Part shown: positions 18,062 to 27,548 of the stretch, in pieces
Position numbering within the stretch: the first letter of the stretch is position 1
Layout: each line of letters begins with the position of its first letter
Origin: 40-80 sp964503665
GTDB lineage: Bacteria; Bacteroidota; Bacteroidia; Flavobacteriales_D; Crocinitomicaceae
DNA length: 64,000 nucleotides
Assembly: GCA_964503665.1 (NCBI GenBank)
Contig: CAZDAR010000006.1
Location: 5,713-69,712 of the forward strand
Direction: 5' to 3'
Notes under the pieces: generated by a model
Seen by the model: the letters and a program-made list of their open reading frames with translations, nothing else
Told to the model about the DNA's origin: nothing
The model's database searches: none
Program-made: the position numbers and the translations under genes

Positions 18062-20722
18062 ATGAAAAGAATTGTCTTTATACTATTTTTCTGTTTTCTA
18101 TCCTTTCAAAGTTTAGCTTCTCATATTATTGGGGGAGAAATGTACTATGATTACTTAGGGAATAATCAGTATAAAGTCTATATCGTTATTTACCGAGACT
18201 GTGCTTCTAGTGGTGCTGCGTTTGATGATCCGCTGGATCTTGCTATCTATAAAGACAACGGTGGTTTATTCCAAAAAATTAGTATTGCTGTACCTCCTTC
18301 AACAAAATTACCCATCAAGTTTGATAACCCTTGCGTTCAAACACCCAGTGGCTTTTGTAACGAGCGAGCAATTTATACGAAGATATTAACTTTACCACCA
18401 AGAAGCGGCGGTTATTATCTTAGTTATCAGCGCTGTTGTCGTACTCCTAATATTATTAATATTGTCACACCTGGAGATGTTGGACTGACATTAACCATAC
18501 ACATTCCAACGAACGCTAATAATCTAAATATTAATTCCAGCCCACGATTCACCAATTATCCACCTTTGGTTCTTTGTAATAATCAGACACTTAATTTTGA
18601 CCATTCAGCTACCGAACCAGACGGAGATCAATTAGTGTACGACTTTTATGCTCCTTATGCTGGTGCTAGTAGTACCAATCCTCAACCACCACAAGCACCA
18701 CCGCCACCTTATCAACAAATTATTTGGGCAAATGGTTTCTCCGCTGCCAATCCATTTGGCTCTGGCGCTACCATTTCAATAGACCCTAACACAGGTCATT
18801 TAATAGCTGCGCCATTTTTACAAGGTTATTTTGTAGTAGGAATACGAGTAAGAGAATACCGAAATGGTGTGTTACTGAGCACTGTTATCCGCGATTTTAT
18901 CTTTCAAGTAATCAGTTGTAATGTAACACTTGATGCTATTATTGTTCCACAAGATCAATTACCTGGATTTATAGATGTCTGCCAAGGAACAGCGGTCAAT
19001 TTCAAAAATAACAGCTATGGAGGCACTACCTATGAATGGGATTTTGGTGTTCCAGGAATAACCTCAGATGTGAGTTCACAATTTTCACCCTCATACAACT
19101 ATCCAGCTCCGGGAGATTATACCGTTACTTTAATTGTCAATAAAGGAATGCCATGCAGCGATACATCTACACAAATTTTCAAAGTATACGAATCCTTGAA
19201 TGTTGACTTTACGGGAGATGACTCGTTGTGTTTGAATGGAAATAGCTACGACTTTACAGGCACTTATTTAGGTCCTACTCCACCAACTTATACCTGGAGT
19301 TTTGGTCCCAATTCTACCGATCAATCCACTTTAATAACTGCTGAGAATGTTCATTTCAATACGGCTGGAAACCAAACAGTAGCACTTACTGCAACATTCA
19401 AAAGTTGCACAAAAACAAAGACCAAAACAATTTATGTTGTTCCGCAACCACAAGCTGATTTTGATATTATGCAGAATAGCGCTTGTGTTGGATTGACACA
19501 AAGTTTTACCAACAATTCTACTAATGCAACCAGCTACGATTGGACATTCGGAGATGGTAATTCAAGTAGCATAAAAGATCCTACTTACACCTATTCAATA
19601 CCTGGAACCTACACTGTACAGTTGATTACAAGTACAGGAACTAATTGCATGGACACCACTAGTAAACAGGTCGTAATAAACGACTCATTAGAAGTAAATT
19701 TCACCTATAATGATTCTTTGTGTGTCTCCAATCCGAATACGCATTTTAAAAGTATCGTTTCAGGACCTAATAATTATTCGATGCTATGGAATTTCGGAAA
19801 CAATGCTACTCCCAATTCTTCTACGCAGGATGAAGTCGATGTAACATATAGTCAAGCGGGGACATTCCCTGTTACACTAACCGTCAATCTAAGTAGTTGT
19901 TCGGTAACGAAAACAGATATGGTTACTGTTTTTAAAAACCCAACTATTAGTTTTACTTTTAAAGATAAATTATATTGTGATCCAGCAACGGTTGATTTTA
20001 TCAATCAAAGTCAATCACAAACACCACTTAAATACTTTTGGGATTTAGGAAATGGTCAAACTTCCACCAAACAAAATGCAATGGGCACTTATACTGCATC
20101 AGGTATCTATTCCGTTAGTTTAACGATTATGTCATCCACTGGATGCACTGATACGATGACCTTAACGAAAGACAGCTTATTTAAAATATTCCCTTCTCCA
20201 ACTGCTGGCTTTGCAATTTCTACAGATTCAGTAACTATCTGTGAGCCGAAAGTAGAATTCACCGATCAATCTATGAACGCCACAAAACATGTGTACTTTT
20301 TTGGTGATAGTGTTTTCAGAAGTTTCGATGCAAACCCAACGTATTATTATACGTCAAGCGGTGTCAAGTATCCGTATCAAATTGTCGAGAATGCATATGG
20401 TTGTAAAGATACCCTACGACAAATGATATATGTTGAACCATTTACTATTTTCATTCCCAATACATTTACACCAGAAGGAGACGGACTCAACGAATTGTTT
20501 AAAGCAATTCCAACACTTCCGACAGACAGCTGGAATTTTATGATCTTTGATAAATGGGGTGAATTAATCTATCAGGCTGCTGACCCTAATGAGACATGGG
20601 ACGGAACCTACAAAGGAAAAGAAGTTCAAATCGGAACATATACCTATATTCTAGAAGTCATCTCTTGTGAAAATACGAACGCTGAAAAAATAATTAAAGG
20701 ACATGTAAATGTTATTCGATGA
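18062..20722 (+). CDS. Large secreted PKD-repeat protein with type B T9SS sorting domain
   Basis: Predicted cell-surface or extracellular protein of 886 residues. A signal peptide (1-19, SLAS) is followed by a roughly 290-residue N-terminal region with several cysteines (HIIGGEMYYDYLGNNQYK), widespread in Bacteroidota surface proteins. Five clear PKD-type repeats follow, each with a WxFG-like strand and a GxYxVxL strand (for example YDWTFGDGNS and GTYTVQLIT), plus a degenerate sixth. The C-terminus (from FIPNTFTPEGDGLNELF to IIKGHVNVIR) is the gliding-motility-associated C-terminal (type B) sorting domain. Such domains need the T9SS but usually lack the short type A ending. Function is probably adhesion; no catalytic motif is seen. 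Confidence 0.9.
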   Translation: MKRIVFILFFCFLSFQSLASHIIGGEMYYDYLGNNQYKVYIVIYRDCASSGAAFDDPLDLAIYKDNGGLFQKISIAVPPSTKLPIKFDNPCVQTPSGFCNERAIYTKILTLPPRSGGYYLSYQRCCRTPNIINIVTPGDVGLTLTIHIPTNANNLNINSSPRFTNYPPLVLCNNQTLNFDHSATEPDGDQLVYDFYAPYAGASSTNPQPPQAPPPPYQQIIWANGFSAANPFGSGATISIDPNTGHLIAAPFLQGYFVVGIRVREYRNGVLLSTVIRDFIFQVISCNVTLDAIIVPQDQLPGFIDVCQGTAVNFKNNSYGGTTYEWDFGVPGITSDVSSQFSPSYNYPAPGDYTVTLIVNKGMPCSDTSTQIFKVYESLNVDFTGDDSLCLNGNSYDFTGTYLGPTPPTYTWSFGPNSTDQSTLITAENVHFNTAGNQTVALTATFKSCTKTKTKTIYVVPQPQADFDIMQNSACVGLTQSFTNNSTNATSYDWTFGDGNSSSIKDPTYTYSIPGTYTVQLITSTGTNCMDTTSKQVVINDSLEVNFTYNDSLCVSNPNTHFKSIVSGPNNYSMLWNFGNNATPNSSTQDEVDVTYSQAGTFPVTLTVNLSSCSVTKTDMVTVFKNPTISFTFKDKLYCDPATVDFINQSQSQTPLKYFWDLGNGQTSTKQNAMGTYTASGIYSVSLTIMSSTGCTDTMTLTKDSLFKIFPSPTAGFAISTDSVTICEPKVEFTDQSMNATKHVYFFGDSVFRSFDANPTYYYTSSGVKYPYQIVENAYGCKDTLRQMIYVEPFTIFIPNTFTPEGDGLNELFKAIPTLPTDSWNFMIFDKWGELIYQAADPNETWDGTYKGKEVQIGTYTYILEVISCENTNAEKIIKGHVNVIR

Positions 20723-20738
20723 TGAATGTTTTTCAATC

Positions 20739-22454
20739 CTACTTATGCAATTGAAACAAAAATTCCAACCCGCCACTTTTTCTATTTTTAACGGTAATTT
20801 TTCCTTTGTGAAAAGCTACTGCATTTCGAACGATTGACAATCCTAATCCCGAACCACCACTTTCTCTAGTACGGCCTTCATTGACACGGTAAAAACGTTC
20901 AAATAAGCGATTCAAATGATGTTCGTCAGGTATACCTAAACCTGTATCATAAAAGGAGAAATAATAAAAATCAGCATCTTCATTATATAGACTAACATGA
21001 ATTACGATGTTTTCTCCAGCATAACGCAAGGCATTTTCTGTCAAATTTCTAAACAACGAGTAAAGAAGATTGGTGTTTCCTTGAATAATCAAATCGGATG
21101 GGATTTTAGACTCAAACGTGCAATGTTTCAGTTTCAAACTTTCTGAAACATCGTCTTTCAATTTCAGTAATAACTGTGAAAGATTGACCTCATCTAATAC
21201 AAACGAATTCGGAGCTTCTTCAATTTTAGCAATCAAACTCATATCGGTAATAATTTCGGATAACACTAACGATTGATTGAAAGCTTGTTGTGTGAAATGA
21301 ATCTTTTGTTCTTCAGTAAGCGATGTTTGCTCCAAAATCGTCTCCAAATAACCTCTGATACTTGTAATAGGCGTACGAAGTTCGTGGGCAATATTTCCAG
21401 TCATTTCTTGTTTCAAAAGCTTTGTTTTTTCCTGCTTCGTAATATCACTTAAAATAACTTCAAAACTATTGTCGTTGAAACGATTTGCCCGGATGGAGAA
21501 TGTTTTTCCGTGTTTACTAACCTGTGTTTCAAAATAATTACTGCTTTTTTCATTGATAAAATTTTGAATAGGCATGAATAATTTATCTGTTACAATAACA
21601 GCAGCATCACTCGTTGGTTCATCCGTCAGGCTATTCAGGTATTGGATAAAAAGACCGTTATAAAACTCTACTTTATTATCCGAAGATAGAAAGCAAATAC
21701 CTTCTTCTGAAATCTGAATGTGTTGTAGCAATTTTTGTTTTTCTAAATGAATGCTTTTCTTGCTTTCTTTTAAATAATAATAGTTATCGGTAATTTTCGC
21801 TCCTATTTCACCCAATTCATCATTTGGAAAATGCAGCTTTTGGAGTTCATAATTATCCGGCTGTAAAACGAAATCGCGGAGTTGCTTAATCGATTTTCCA
21901 AAACGGAAAGTCACAAGGTGAATAATCAATAAAAAAGCGACAAAAAAAGCAATCATAAAATACAAGAACGCATTATCCGCTTTTAGAAAATGTTGCAATT
22001 GAATATTGTAGGGTAAAGCTACACGAATAAAGTGGTCATCAAATCGTTTGGCGTAATACAAGTATTCCTGATGATTGGTTTCAGAAGCTCGAATCTCGGA
22101 TCCTTTTTTGTCGGTTAATGCTTTCTGAATTTCTAGTCTATCCAAGTGATTTTCCATCGAGGAAAAACTATCTACAATATTGTCGAAACGAACTTTTCCT
22201 TGATGATCAACGAGTGTTAAACGAATATTATTTGGCAAAATTTGTTGTAATTCTGCGATTTGATTGGTAAATACTTTATTACTGTTGGTCAGTTTATCAT
22301 TGATAACATCGGTATAGACATCCAATCTTTCTTCCAGTGCTTGCGTTTTAAAGGTCTTTTCACGCGCTCGTTCAACGATAACAATACCAATCGTGAAGAC
22401 CGTAAAAACGATACTGAAATAAAGAAATAGCCGTTGGCGATAATTTAATTTCAT
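20739..22454 (-). CDS. PhoR-like sensor histidine kinase
   Basis: Membrane histidine kinase of 571 residues, partner of the response regulator it overlaps. TM1 (about 10-27) and TM2 (about 162-182) bracket a periplasmic sensor region. A PAS-like segment (ISEEGICFLSSDNKVEFYN) precedes the HisKA box IAHELRTPITSIRGYLETI with the phosphorylated His, then the N box NLTENALRYAG, G1 DTGLGIPDE, the F box FERFYRVNEG and G2 GGSGLGLSIV. The start ATG overlaps the regulator stop (ATGA). Position at the end of the pst-phoU operon argues that it senses phosphate status through PstSCAB-PhoU. Confidence 0.93.
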   Translation of the reverse strand: MKLNYRQRLFLYFSIVFTVFTIGIVIVERAREKTFKTQALEERLDVYTDVINDKLTNSNKVFTNQIAELQQILPNNIRLTLVDHQGKVRFDNIVDSFSSMENHLDRLEIQKALTDKKGSEIRASETNHQEYLYYAKRFDDHFIRVALPYNIQLQHFLKADNAFLYFMIAFFVAFLLIIHLVTFRFGKSIKQLRDFVLQPDNYELQKLHFPNDELGEIGAKITDNYYYLKESKKSIHLEKQKLLQHIQISEEGICFLSSDNKVEFYNGLFIQYLNSLTDEPTSDAAVIVTDKLFMPIQNFINEKSSNYFETQVSKHGKTFSIRANRFNDNSFEVILSDITKQEKTKLLKQEMTGNIAHELRTPITSIRGYLETILEQTSLTEEQKIHFTQQAFNQSLVLSEIITDMSLIAKIEEAPNSFVLDEVNLSQLLLKLKDDVSESLKLKHCTFESKIPSDLIIQGNTNLLYSLFRNLTENALRYAGENIVIHVSLYNEDADFYYFSFYDTGLGIPDEHHLNRLFERFYRVNEGRTRESGGSGLGLSIVRNAVAFHKGKITVKNRKSGGLEFLFQLHK

Positions 22455-23143
22455 AAATCGTCAGCATTAAATCGATAGCCATAACCCGACCGGTTTGCAA
22501 TCACATAAGCGTAGTTACCCAATTTTTTTCGCAGTCGAGTAACATGGACATCCACTGTTCGTTCGGTGATAAAAGGCGTTTCTTTCCATACTGTATCAAT
22601 AATATTTTCTCGAGAAAAGACACTTTCAGGTTTTTGAGCAAGCATAGTAAGAATCTCAAATTCTGTTTTGGTCAGTGTGATACTTGCACCATCTATTATC
22701 ACTTCTTTTGAGTTCAAATCAATCACAAAATGATTGAACACCAGCTTATTTTCAGTGATAACTTCAGGAATAGTTGCATTTCTCCTTTTTATTACAGCTT
22801 TCACGCGAGCAATGACTTCTTTGATTGAAAACGGCTTTGAAATATAGTCGTCTCCTCCAACGGAAAAGCCCGTTAGCATGTCATTTTCAGTATCATTTGC
22901 TGTTAGAAAAATAATAGGTGTGGTGTTGTTTTCTTTTCGAATCGTTTCTGCCATTTTGAAACCCGACATGCCACCCATCATGACATCTAGCAGAATCAAG
23001 TGAAAATCAGAGTAGTTTTTTTTTAGTGCTTCTTCTGCAGAATAAACAGATTCCACCTCAAAACCTTCATTTCTGAGGTTAAACTCTAGAACTTCAGCAA
23101 TATTTTTGTCGTCATCAACGATTAATATTTTTTGTGGACCCAT
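22451..23143 (-). CDS. PhoB-like response regulator (OmpR family)
   Basis: 230-residue two-component regulator. The receiver domain (1-120) shows the acidic pocket VDDDKN, the phospho-acceptor Asp in HLILLDVMMGGMSG, the Thr in IIFLTAND and the Lys in DDYISKPFS. A winged-helix DNA-binding domain follows (ITLTKTEFEILTMLA ... ERTVDVHVTRLRKKLG). It overlaps the kinase gene by 4 bp and has a perfect -7 box of its own, so the pair can be made apart from the upstream operon. The phosphate locus and the 11-bp direct repeats at two nearby promoters make PhoB the best reading; which sites it binds is inferred. Confidence 0.93.
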   Translation of the reverse strand: MGPQKILIVDDDKNIAEVLEFNLRNEGFEVESVYSAEEALKKNYSDFHLILLDVMMGGMSGFKMAETIRKENNTTPIIFLTANDTENDMLTGFSVGGDDYISKPFSIKEVIARVKAVIKRRNATIPEVITENKLVFNHFVIDLNSKEVIIDGASITLTKTEFEILTMLAQKPESVFSRENIIDTVWKETPFITERTVDVHVTRLRKKLGNYAYVIANRSGYGYRFNADDL

Positions 23144-23157
23144 TTCTGTTCTTTGTT

Positions 23158-23165
23158 CAAAGGTA
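23158..23165 (-). promoter_or_regulatory. -7 promoter box of the PhoB/PhoR-like gene pair
   Basis: The minus strand reads TACCTTTG, a perfect TAnnTTTG match 14 nt upstream of the regulator ATG, in the 69-bp gap after phoU. No 11-bp Pho-type repeats precede it, suggesting constitutive internal expression. Confidence 0.5.
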
Positions 23166-23212
23166 AATAATCTAGCAGATAAAATATGTAAAAAGATATT
23201 ATTTCATTTTCA

Positions 23213-23881
23213 TCATTCTGTTTTCCCTTTATGCTTTAAAACTTTTGCTTCTAGATAAAAAACAATTTCTTCGACTATATTTTTGCAGTGATCGCCAATT
23301 CGTTCCATATTTCTTAGCAAAATAGTCATCATCAAAATACAATGTGCTTCTTTTGGATGAACTTTCACATTATCAGTCAACTTGCGAATAGACTGATGAT
23401 AAATCTCGTTCACTTCTTTGTCTTTTGATAAAATCTTTCCCGTATGTTGTGAACTTTCGTTGGTAAATGCCGCAAAACTATCGGTCATCATACTCAAAAG
23501 TGCATCAAACATTCGCTCAATTTCGAGTTGTTCTGTCACTGTAGTGTTGAATATCCCACAATTTTCTTCTTTCACATGACGTGCTATTCCCTTCGCATAA
23601 TCACCTATTCTTTCTAAGGTAACGCTGATTTTCATAATGGATAACACTAACCTTAAATCAATGGCAACTGGACTATATAACGCGATATAATTTTCACAAC
23701 TGTCATCTACTTTTAATTCAAAAGCATTCACTTTATTTTCCGTTTGAATCACTTCTGCTGCTAAATCCAAATCATTGTTTATAAATGAATGTTTCACTTT
23801 CTCTAATTGCGAAATCACCATTTTCCACATTTGATTTATTTCCTCTTTGATGAATTGTATTTCTTGTTCATTTTGTTTCAT
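23213..23881 (-). CDS. phoU: Phosphate transport regulator PhoU
   Basis: All-helical 222-residue protein that couples the Pst transporter to the PhoR kinase and represses the Pho response when phosphate is plentiful. The two PhoU repeats are visible; the first carries EVIQTENKVNAFELKVDD and SIMKISVTLERIGDYAKGIARH, the second KDKEVNEIYHQSIRKL and ILLRNMERIGDHCKNIVEEI. The ERIGD motifs bind metal in known structures. It lies 23 bp after pstB, in the usual operon place. Confidence 0.96.
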   Translation of the reverse strand: MKQNEQEIQFIKEEINQMWKMVISQLEKVKHSFINNDLDLAAEVIQTENKVNAFELKVDDSCENYIALYSPVAIDLRLVLSIMKISVTLERIGDYAKGIARHVKEENCGIFNTTVTEQLEIERMFDALLSMMTDSFAAFTNESSQHTGKILSKDKEVNEIYHQSIRKLTDNVKVHPKEAHCILMMTILLRNMERIGDHCKNIVEEIVFYLEAKVLKHKGKTE

Positions 23882-23904
23882 AATAATTGTCTTTTTTACT
23901 TCAA

Positions 23905-24663
23905 TTAACTAAATCTACCTGTAATGTAGTTTTGCGTTTCTTCTTTTTCAGGGTTTAGAAACATTTTTTTTGTATCGCTAAATTCCACTAATTCTCCCAT
24001 CATGAAAAATGCTGTTTTGTCACTGACCCTCGCTGCTTGTTGCATATTGTGCGTCACAATAACGAGTGTGTAGTCTTGCTTTAATTTCATGAATAAATCT
24101 TCCACCGTAGCGGTTGAAATTGGATCTAATGCCGAAGTAGGTTCGTCAAAAAGCAATACAGACGGTTTCATCGCAATTGCTCGGGCAATACACAAGCGCT
24201 GTTGCTGACCACCTGAAAGAAACGTTCCTTTTTTTGACAAAGCATCTTTTACTTCATTCCACAAGGCTACATTTGTGAGTGATTCTTCTACTACCTGCTC
24301 TTTTTCTGATTTAGTTAGTTTGATACCATTCAATTGATAACCTGCAACAACATTTTCAGCGATACTCAAATTAGGGAAAGGATTCGGTCGTTGAAAAACC
24401 ATCCCTACTTTTTGTCTGACCAAAATAGGATGTGTCTTCATTATATCTTCGCCATTCAAAAGAATTTCTCCTTCCGACCGTGCATCGGGTAACAATTCAT
24501 GCATACGATTGATTCCACGTAAAAAAGTCGTCTTTCCACAACCAGAAGGTCCCATGATGGCAGTTACCGTATTTTTGTTAATTTCCATGTTCACATTTTT
24601 CACCACTTGGTGCGTTCCAAAAAATGAACTGTAATTCACTGTTTTTATAATTGTATTTTCCAT
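23905..24663 (-). CDS. pstB: Phosphate ABC transporter ATP-binding protein
   Basis: 252-residue ATPase that powers phosphate import by PstCA. Walker A is GPSGCGKTT; the Q-loop follows in GMVFQRPNPFP, characteristic of PstB; the signature is LSGGQQQR; Walker B is SVLLFDEPTSALD; the switch His is in VIVTHNMQQAARV. Its start overlaps the pstA 3' end by 19 bp, which suggests translational coupling. Confidence 0.97.
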   Translation of the reverse strand: MENTIIKTVNYSSFFGTHQVVKNVNMEINKNTVTAIMGPSGCGKTTFLRGINRMHELLPDARSEGEILLNGEDIMKTHPILVRQKVGMVFQRPNPFPNLSIAENVVAGYQLNGIKLTKSEKEQVVEESLTNVALWNEVKDALSKKGTFLSGGQQQRLCIARAIAMKPSVLLFDEPTSALDPISTATVEDLFMKLKQDYTLVIVTHNMQQAARVSDKTAFFMMGELVEFSDTKKMFLNPEKEETQNYITGRFS

Positions 24664-25490
24664 TTTCGAGTAAGTAATTTTGTCAATAAATTAAACGATA
24701 AGACCATTGCTAATAAAACGATAGAAGCTCCCCATGCTAAATCCTGCCATTCTGTATATGAGCTTGTTGCATAATTAAAAATCAATAAAGGCAAGGTTTG
24801 CATTGGTTTTCCAAGATTGGTCTCAATGAATGGGTTTCCAAATGCAGTGAAAAGTAAAGGTGCTGTTTCTCCCGCAACTCTAGCTACAGCCAACATGACA
24901 CCTGAAAGAATACCACTAAATCCACATGGGATAATGATACGTAAAATTACACGATGTGATGGCATTCCCAATGCATAACCAGCTTCTTTTAGGCTATTGG
25001 GTAATAGTTTCAACGTTTCTTCCGTGGAACGAATGATAATGGGTAACATCATGATGGCTAAAGCAATACTTCCAGAAATAGCGGAGAAACCTCCTAAAGG
25101 TCGAACCAGCCAGAAATAGGCGATAATACCAATTACGATAGAAGGAATTCCTTGTAAAACATCGACACACATGCCGACCCAATAACTTAACTTTCCCGTT
25201 TTATTTTCACTTAGATAAACGCCAGTCAGAATTCCGATTGGCACTGCAATGATGGTCGCAAAAAAGAGAATAATAATCGTACCCAACAACGCATTGGCAA
25301 TTCCTCCACCTATTTCTCCAACTGGTTTTGGAATGTTGACAAGAAAATCCCAATTGATAGCACCAATTCCAACCTTTACGATATAAATTAAGATAAATAT
25401 CAGTGGAAGTACGGTAAGAAAAGCCAACAAATAGACGAGTAGTTGCATGCCTTTTGTTTTTGCCATTCGATATTGAAGTTTGTTGTTCAT
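24645..25490 (-). CDS. pstA: Phosphate ABC transporter permease PstA
   Basis: 281-residue inner-membrane permease, one half of the PstCA channel, with six predicted membrane segments. The ABC-permease EAA loop is present as LKEAGYALGMPSHRVILRIIIPC. Its ATG overlaps the pstC stop (TAATG) and its end overlaps pstB. Order and overlaps match a classical pst operon. Confidence 0.95.
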   Translation of the reverse strand: MNNKLQYRMAKTKGMQLLVYLLAFLTVLPLIFILIYIVKVGIGAINWDFLVNIPKPVGEIGGGIANALLGTIIILFFATIIAVPIGILTGVYLSENKTGKLSYWVGMCVDVLQGIPSIVIGIIAYFWLVRPLGGFSAISGSIALAIMMLPIIIRSTEETLKLLPNSLKEAGYALGMPSHRVILRIIIPCGFSGILSGVMLAVARVAGETAPLLFTAFGNPFIETNLGKPMQTLPLLIFNYATSSYTEWQDLAWGASIVLLAMVLSFNLLTKLLTRKWKIQL

Positions 25491-26395
25491 TATGTTTTTG
25501 TTGTTTTTTTAATTATTTTTTTACCAATAAAATTGATAACAAAAGTGACCAAGAAAAGGAAGAGTCCCATTTCAATTAAGGCCGATAAATAAAGTGGATG
25601 ATCCGCTTCTGTAAATTCGTTTGCAATTACACTTGCCATAGTGTTTCCTGGAGAAAAAATACTGTCAGGAAGAAGGTTGGCATTACCAATTACCATCGTT
25701 ACCGCCATTGTTTCACCTACAGCACGACCTAAGGATAAAAGGATTCCAGCAAATAATCCCGATTTAGAATAGGGCAGAATGACATTTCTCAATACTTCCC
25801 AACGCGTTGCTCCTAGCGCGTAACCACCTTCTTTTAAATCGGATGGCACCATTTTGATAATCGATGTTCCCAAGCTAGCGGCATACGGAATTATCATAAT
25901 TGCCAAAACCAAAGCAGCGGAAAAGATACCTACACCATTTGGCATAATACCCATTTTTAGTTGAAACGTTCGAATAATTGGCACTAAAACGAAGAATCCC
26001 CAAAATCCAAAAATAACAGAAGGTACGGCAGCAATGAGTTCAATCGTACCTCTGAGAAAATTCGAAATCCATCCATTTGGGAAATACTCACCTAGAAAAA
26101 TGGCAATGGCTACTGAAAATGGAATCGAAATCAATAAGGCAACTAAGGCCGTCAAGAGCGTTCCGACCAAAAAGGGATAAGCGCCAAATACATTCTGAAC
26201 AGGATCCCATGTTTTTCCCTTGAAGAAATCAAATCCTAATGATTGAATAGACGGAAAAGCACCCCAAAAAAGTGTGATAAAAATACCCAAAACTAACATC
26301 ACCATTAAAATTCCGCTCAATCGGATGGATCTTCTGAATACTTTTTCTCCTCTAATCATTCGGAGTGTTTTTCCTATTTTTTGCTCATTTACCAT
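25490..26395 (-). CDS. pstC: Phosphate ABC transporter permease PstC
   Basis: 301-residue inner-membrane permease pairing with PstA. A cytoplasmic N-terminus (RMIRGEKVFRRSIRL) precedes about six membrane segments; the EAA loop is LKEGGYALGATRWEVLRNVILPY, followed by GRAVGETMAVTMVIGN, typical of PstC. It starts 18 bp after pstS and its stop overlaps the pstA start by one base. Confidence 0.95.
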   Translation of the reverse strand: MVNEQKIGKTLRMIRGEKVFRRSIRLSGILMVMLVLGIFITLFWGAFPSIQSLGFDFFKGKTWDPVQNVFGAYPFLVGTLLTALVALLISIPFSVAIAIFLGEYFPNGWISNFLRGTIELIAAVPSVIFGFWGFFVLVPIIRTFQLKMGIMPNGVGIFSAALVLAIMIIPYAASLGTSIIKMVPSDLKEGGYALGATRWEVLRNVILPYSKSGLFAGILLSLGRAVGETMAVTMVIGNANLLPDSIFSPGNTMASVIANEFTEADHPLYLSALIEMGLFLFLVTFVINFIGKKIIKKTTKT

Positions 26396-26413
26396 ATTCC
26401 GTTAGCTTTATTT

Positions 26414-27496
26414 TTATAGAATAGCTTTACCTTTAAAAGTTGTTTTTTTCAAAATCTCAACAGCTCTTTGTACTGCAGCTTCTGAAAGTGGCGCATAATC
26501 TAGTGCAGCACTATATTGCTGTCCTTCATGAATCATCCAGTTAATTAATGTCACCAATTCTTTTGCCTTTGCTTCCGTGTTTTTGCCATAGCTTTGCTCT
26601 TGATAAATAATCACCCAAGAAAAACTTGAAATAGGATAACCATCAGCTGCATCGGTATCGGTTAAGGAAATCTTCGCATCTTCTGGAATGACAATATTGG
26701 CCGCAGCCGTCACGCTTTCAATACTTGGTTTTATATAATTTCCAGATTTATTTTGTACGGTAGCATACGGTCTATTATTTTGAATCGCATAAGCAAGCTC
26801 AATATAACCAATAGCTCCCGGCGTTTGTTTCTCAATTCCTGCCACACCTTCGTTGCCTTTGCCTCCTAATCCAACAGGCCAGTTCACCGCAGTTCCTGCT
26901 CCTACTTTATCTCTCCATTCGGTATTTACCTTCGAAAGATAGGTGGTGAAAATACTCGTCGTCCCACTTCCATCCGAACGATGAACAACTACTATTTTTT
27001 GGTTTGGTAAATTCACCCCTGGATTAATTGCTGCAAGTTTCGCATCATTCCAATTGGTAATTTTTCCTAAGAAAATCTCCGCAATCACCTCAGGAGTCAT
27101 TTTAAGCGTTTTTTTAACAGTCGGTAAGTTATAACTCAAAACTACCGAACCGGCAGTGATGGGAATATGTAATACATTTCCTTTTGCTTCTTTTTCTTGT
27201 GCTTCATTCATCGGGGCATCGGTTGCGCCAAAATCAACTGTTTTATGTGTTAGTTGTGAAATTCCCGCTCCCGAACCAACGGATTGATAATTGATTTGCA
27301 AACCGGTATTTTTATGGTATTCATAAAACATTTTTGAGAAAAGCGGATTGTCAAAGGAACTTCCTGCACCGATAAGTGTTTTTATTTTTTGATTTGTGGA
27401 ATCCGTATTTCCGTTTTGACTGCATGAAGTCATGCCAATTGTTACTAGCAATCCAAGTGCAATCATAACTGCTTGTTTTAAATTTTTTCTTCTCAT
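26414..27496 (-). CDS. pstS: Phosphate-binding lipoprotein PstS
   Basis: 360-residue substrate-binding component. The leader ends in the lipobox GMTSCSQNG (Cys near 25), so it is a lipoprotein, unlike the free periplasmic PstS of enterobacteria. Phosphate-binding segments are visible: GAGSSFDNPLF, SVGSGAGISQL, DFGATDAPM and VVHRSDGSGTTSIFTTYLS. It lies second in the operon behind a porin gene, with 52 bp between them and no promoter-like box that I could see. Confidence 0.96.
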   Translation of the reverse strand: MRRKNLKQAVMIALGLLVTIGMTSCSQNGNTDSTNQKIKTLIGAGSSFDNPLFSKMFYEYHKNTGLQINYQSVGSGAGISQLTHKTVDFGATDAPMNEAQEKEAKGNVLHIPITAGSVVLSYNLPTVKKTLKMTPEVIAEIFLGKITNWNDAKLAAINPGVNLPNQKIVVVHRSDGSGTTSIFTTYLSKVNTEWRDKVGAGTAVNWPVGLGGKGNEGVAGIEKQTPGAIGYIELAYAIQNNRPYATVQNKSGNYIKPSIESVTAAANIVIPEDAKISLTDTDAADGYPISSFSWVIIYQEQSYGKNTEAKAKELVTLINWMIHEGQQYSAALDYAPLSEAAVQRAVEILKKTTFKGKAIL

Positions 27497-27548
27497 TTTT
27501 TTTATTTTAATTGTTTTAAATCGAGTTAAATTCTTTTTTTATCATTTA

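Noticed and set aside
23166..23212. Possible Pho box before the response regulator
   Set aside because: The sequence upstream of its -7 box contains no YGTAAYA repeats in the 11-bp register.
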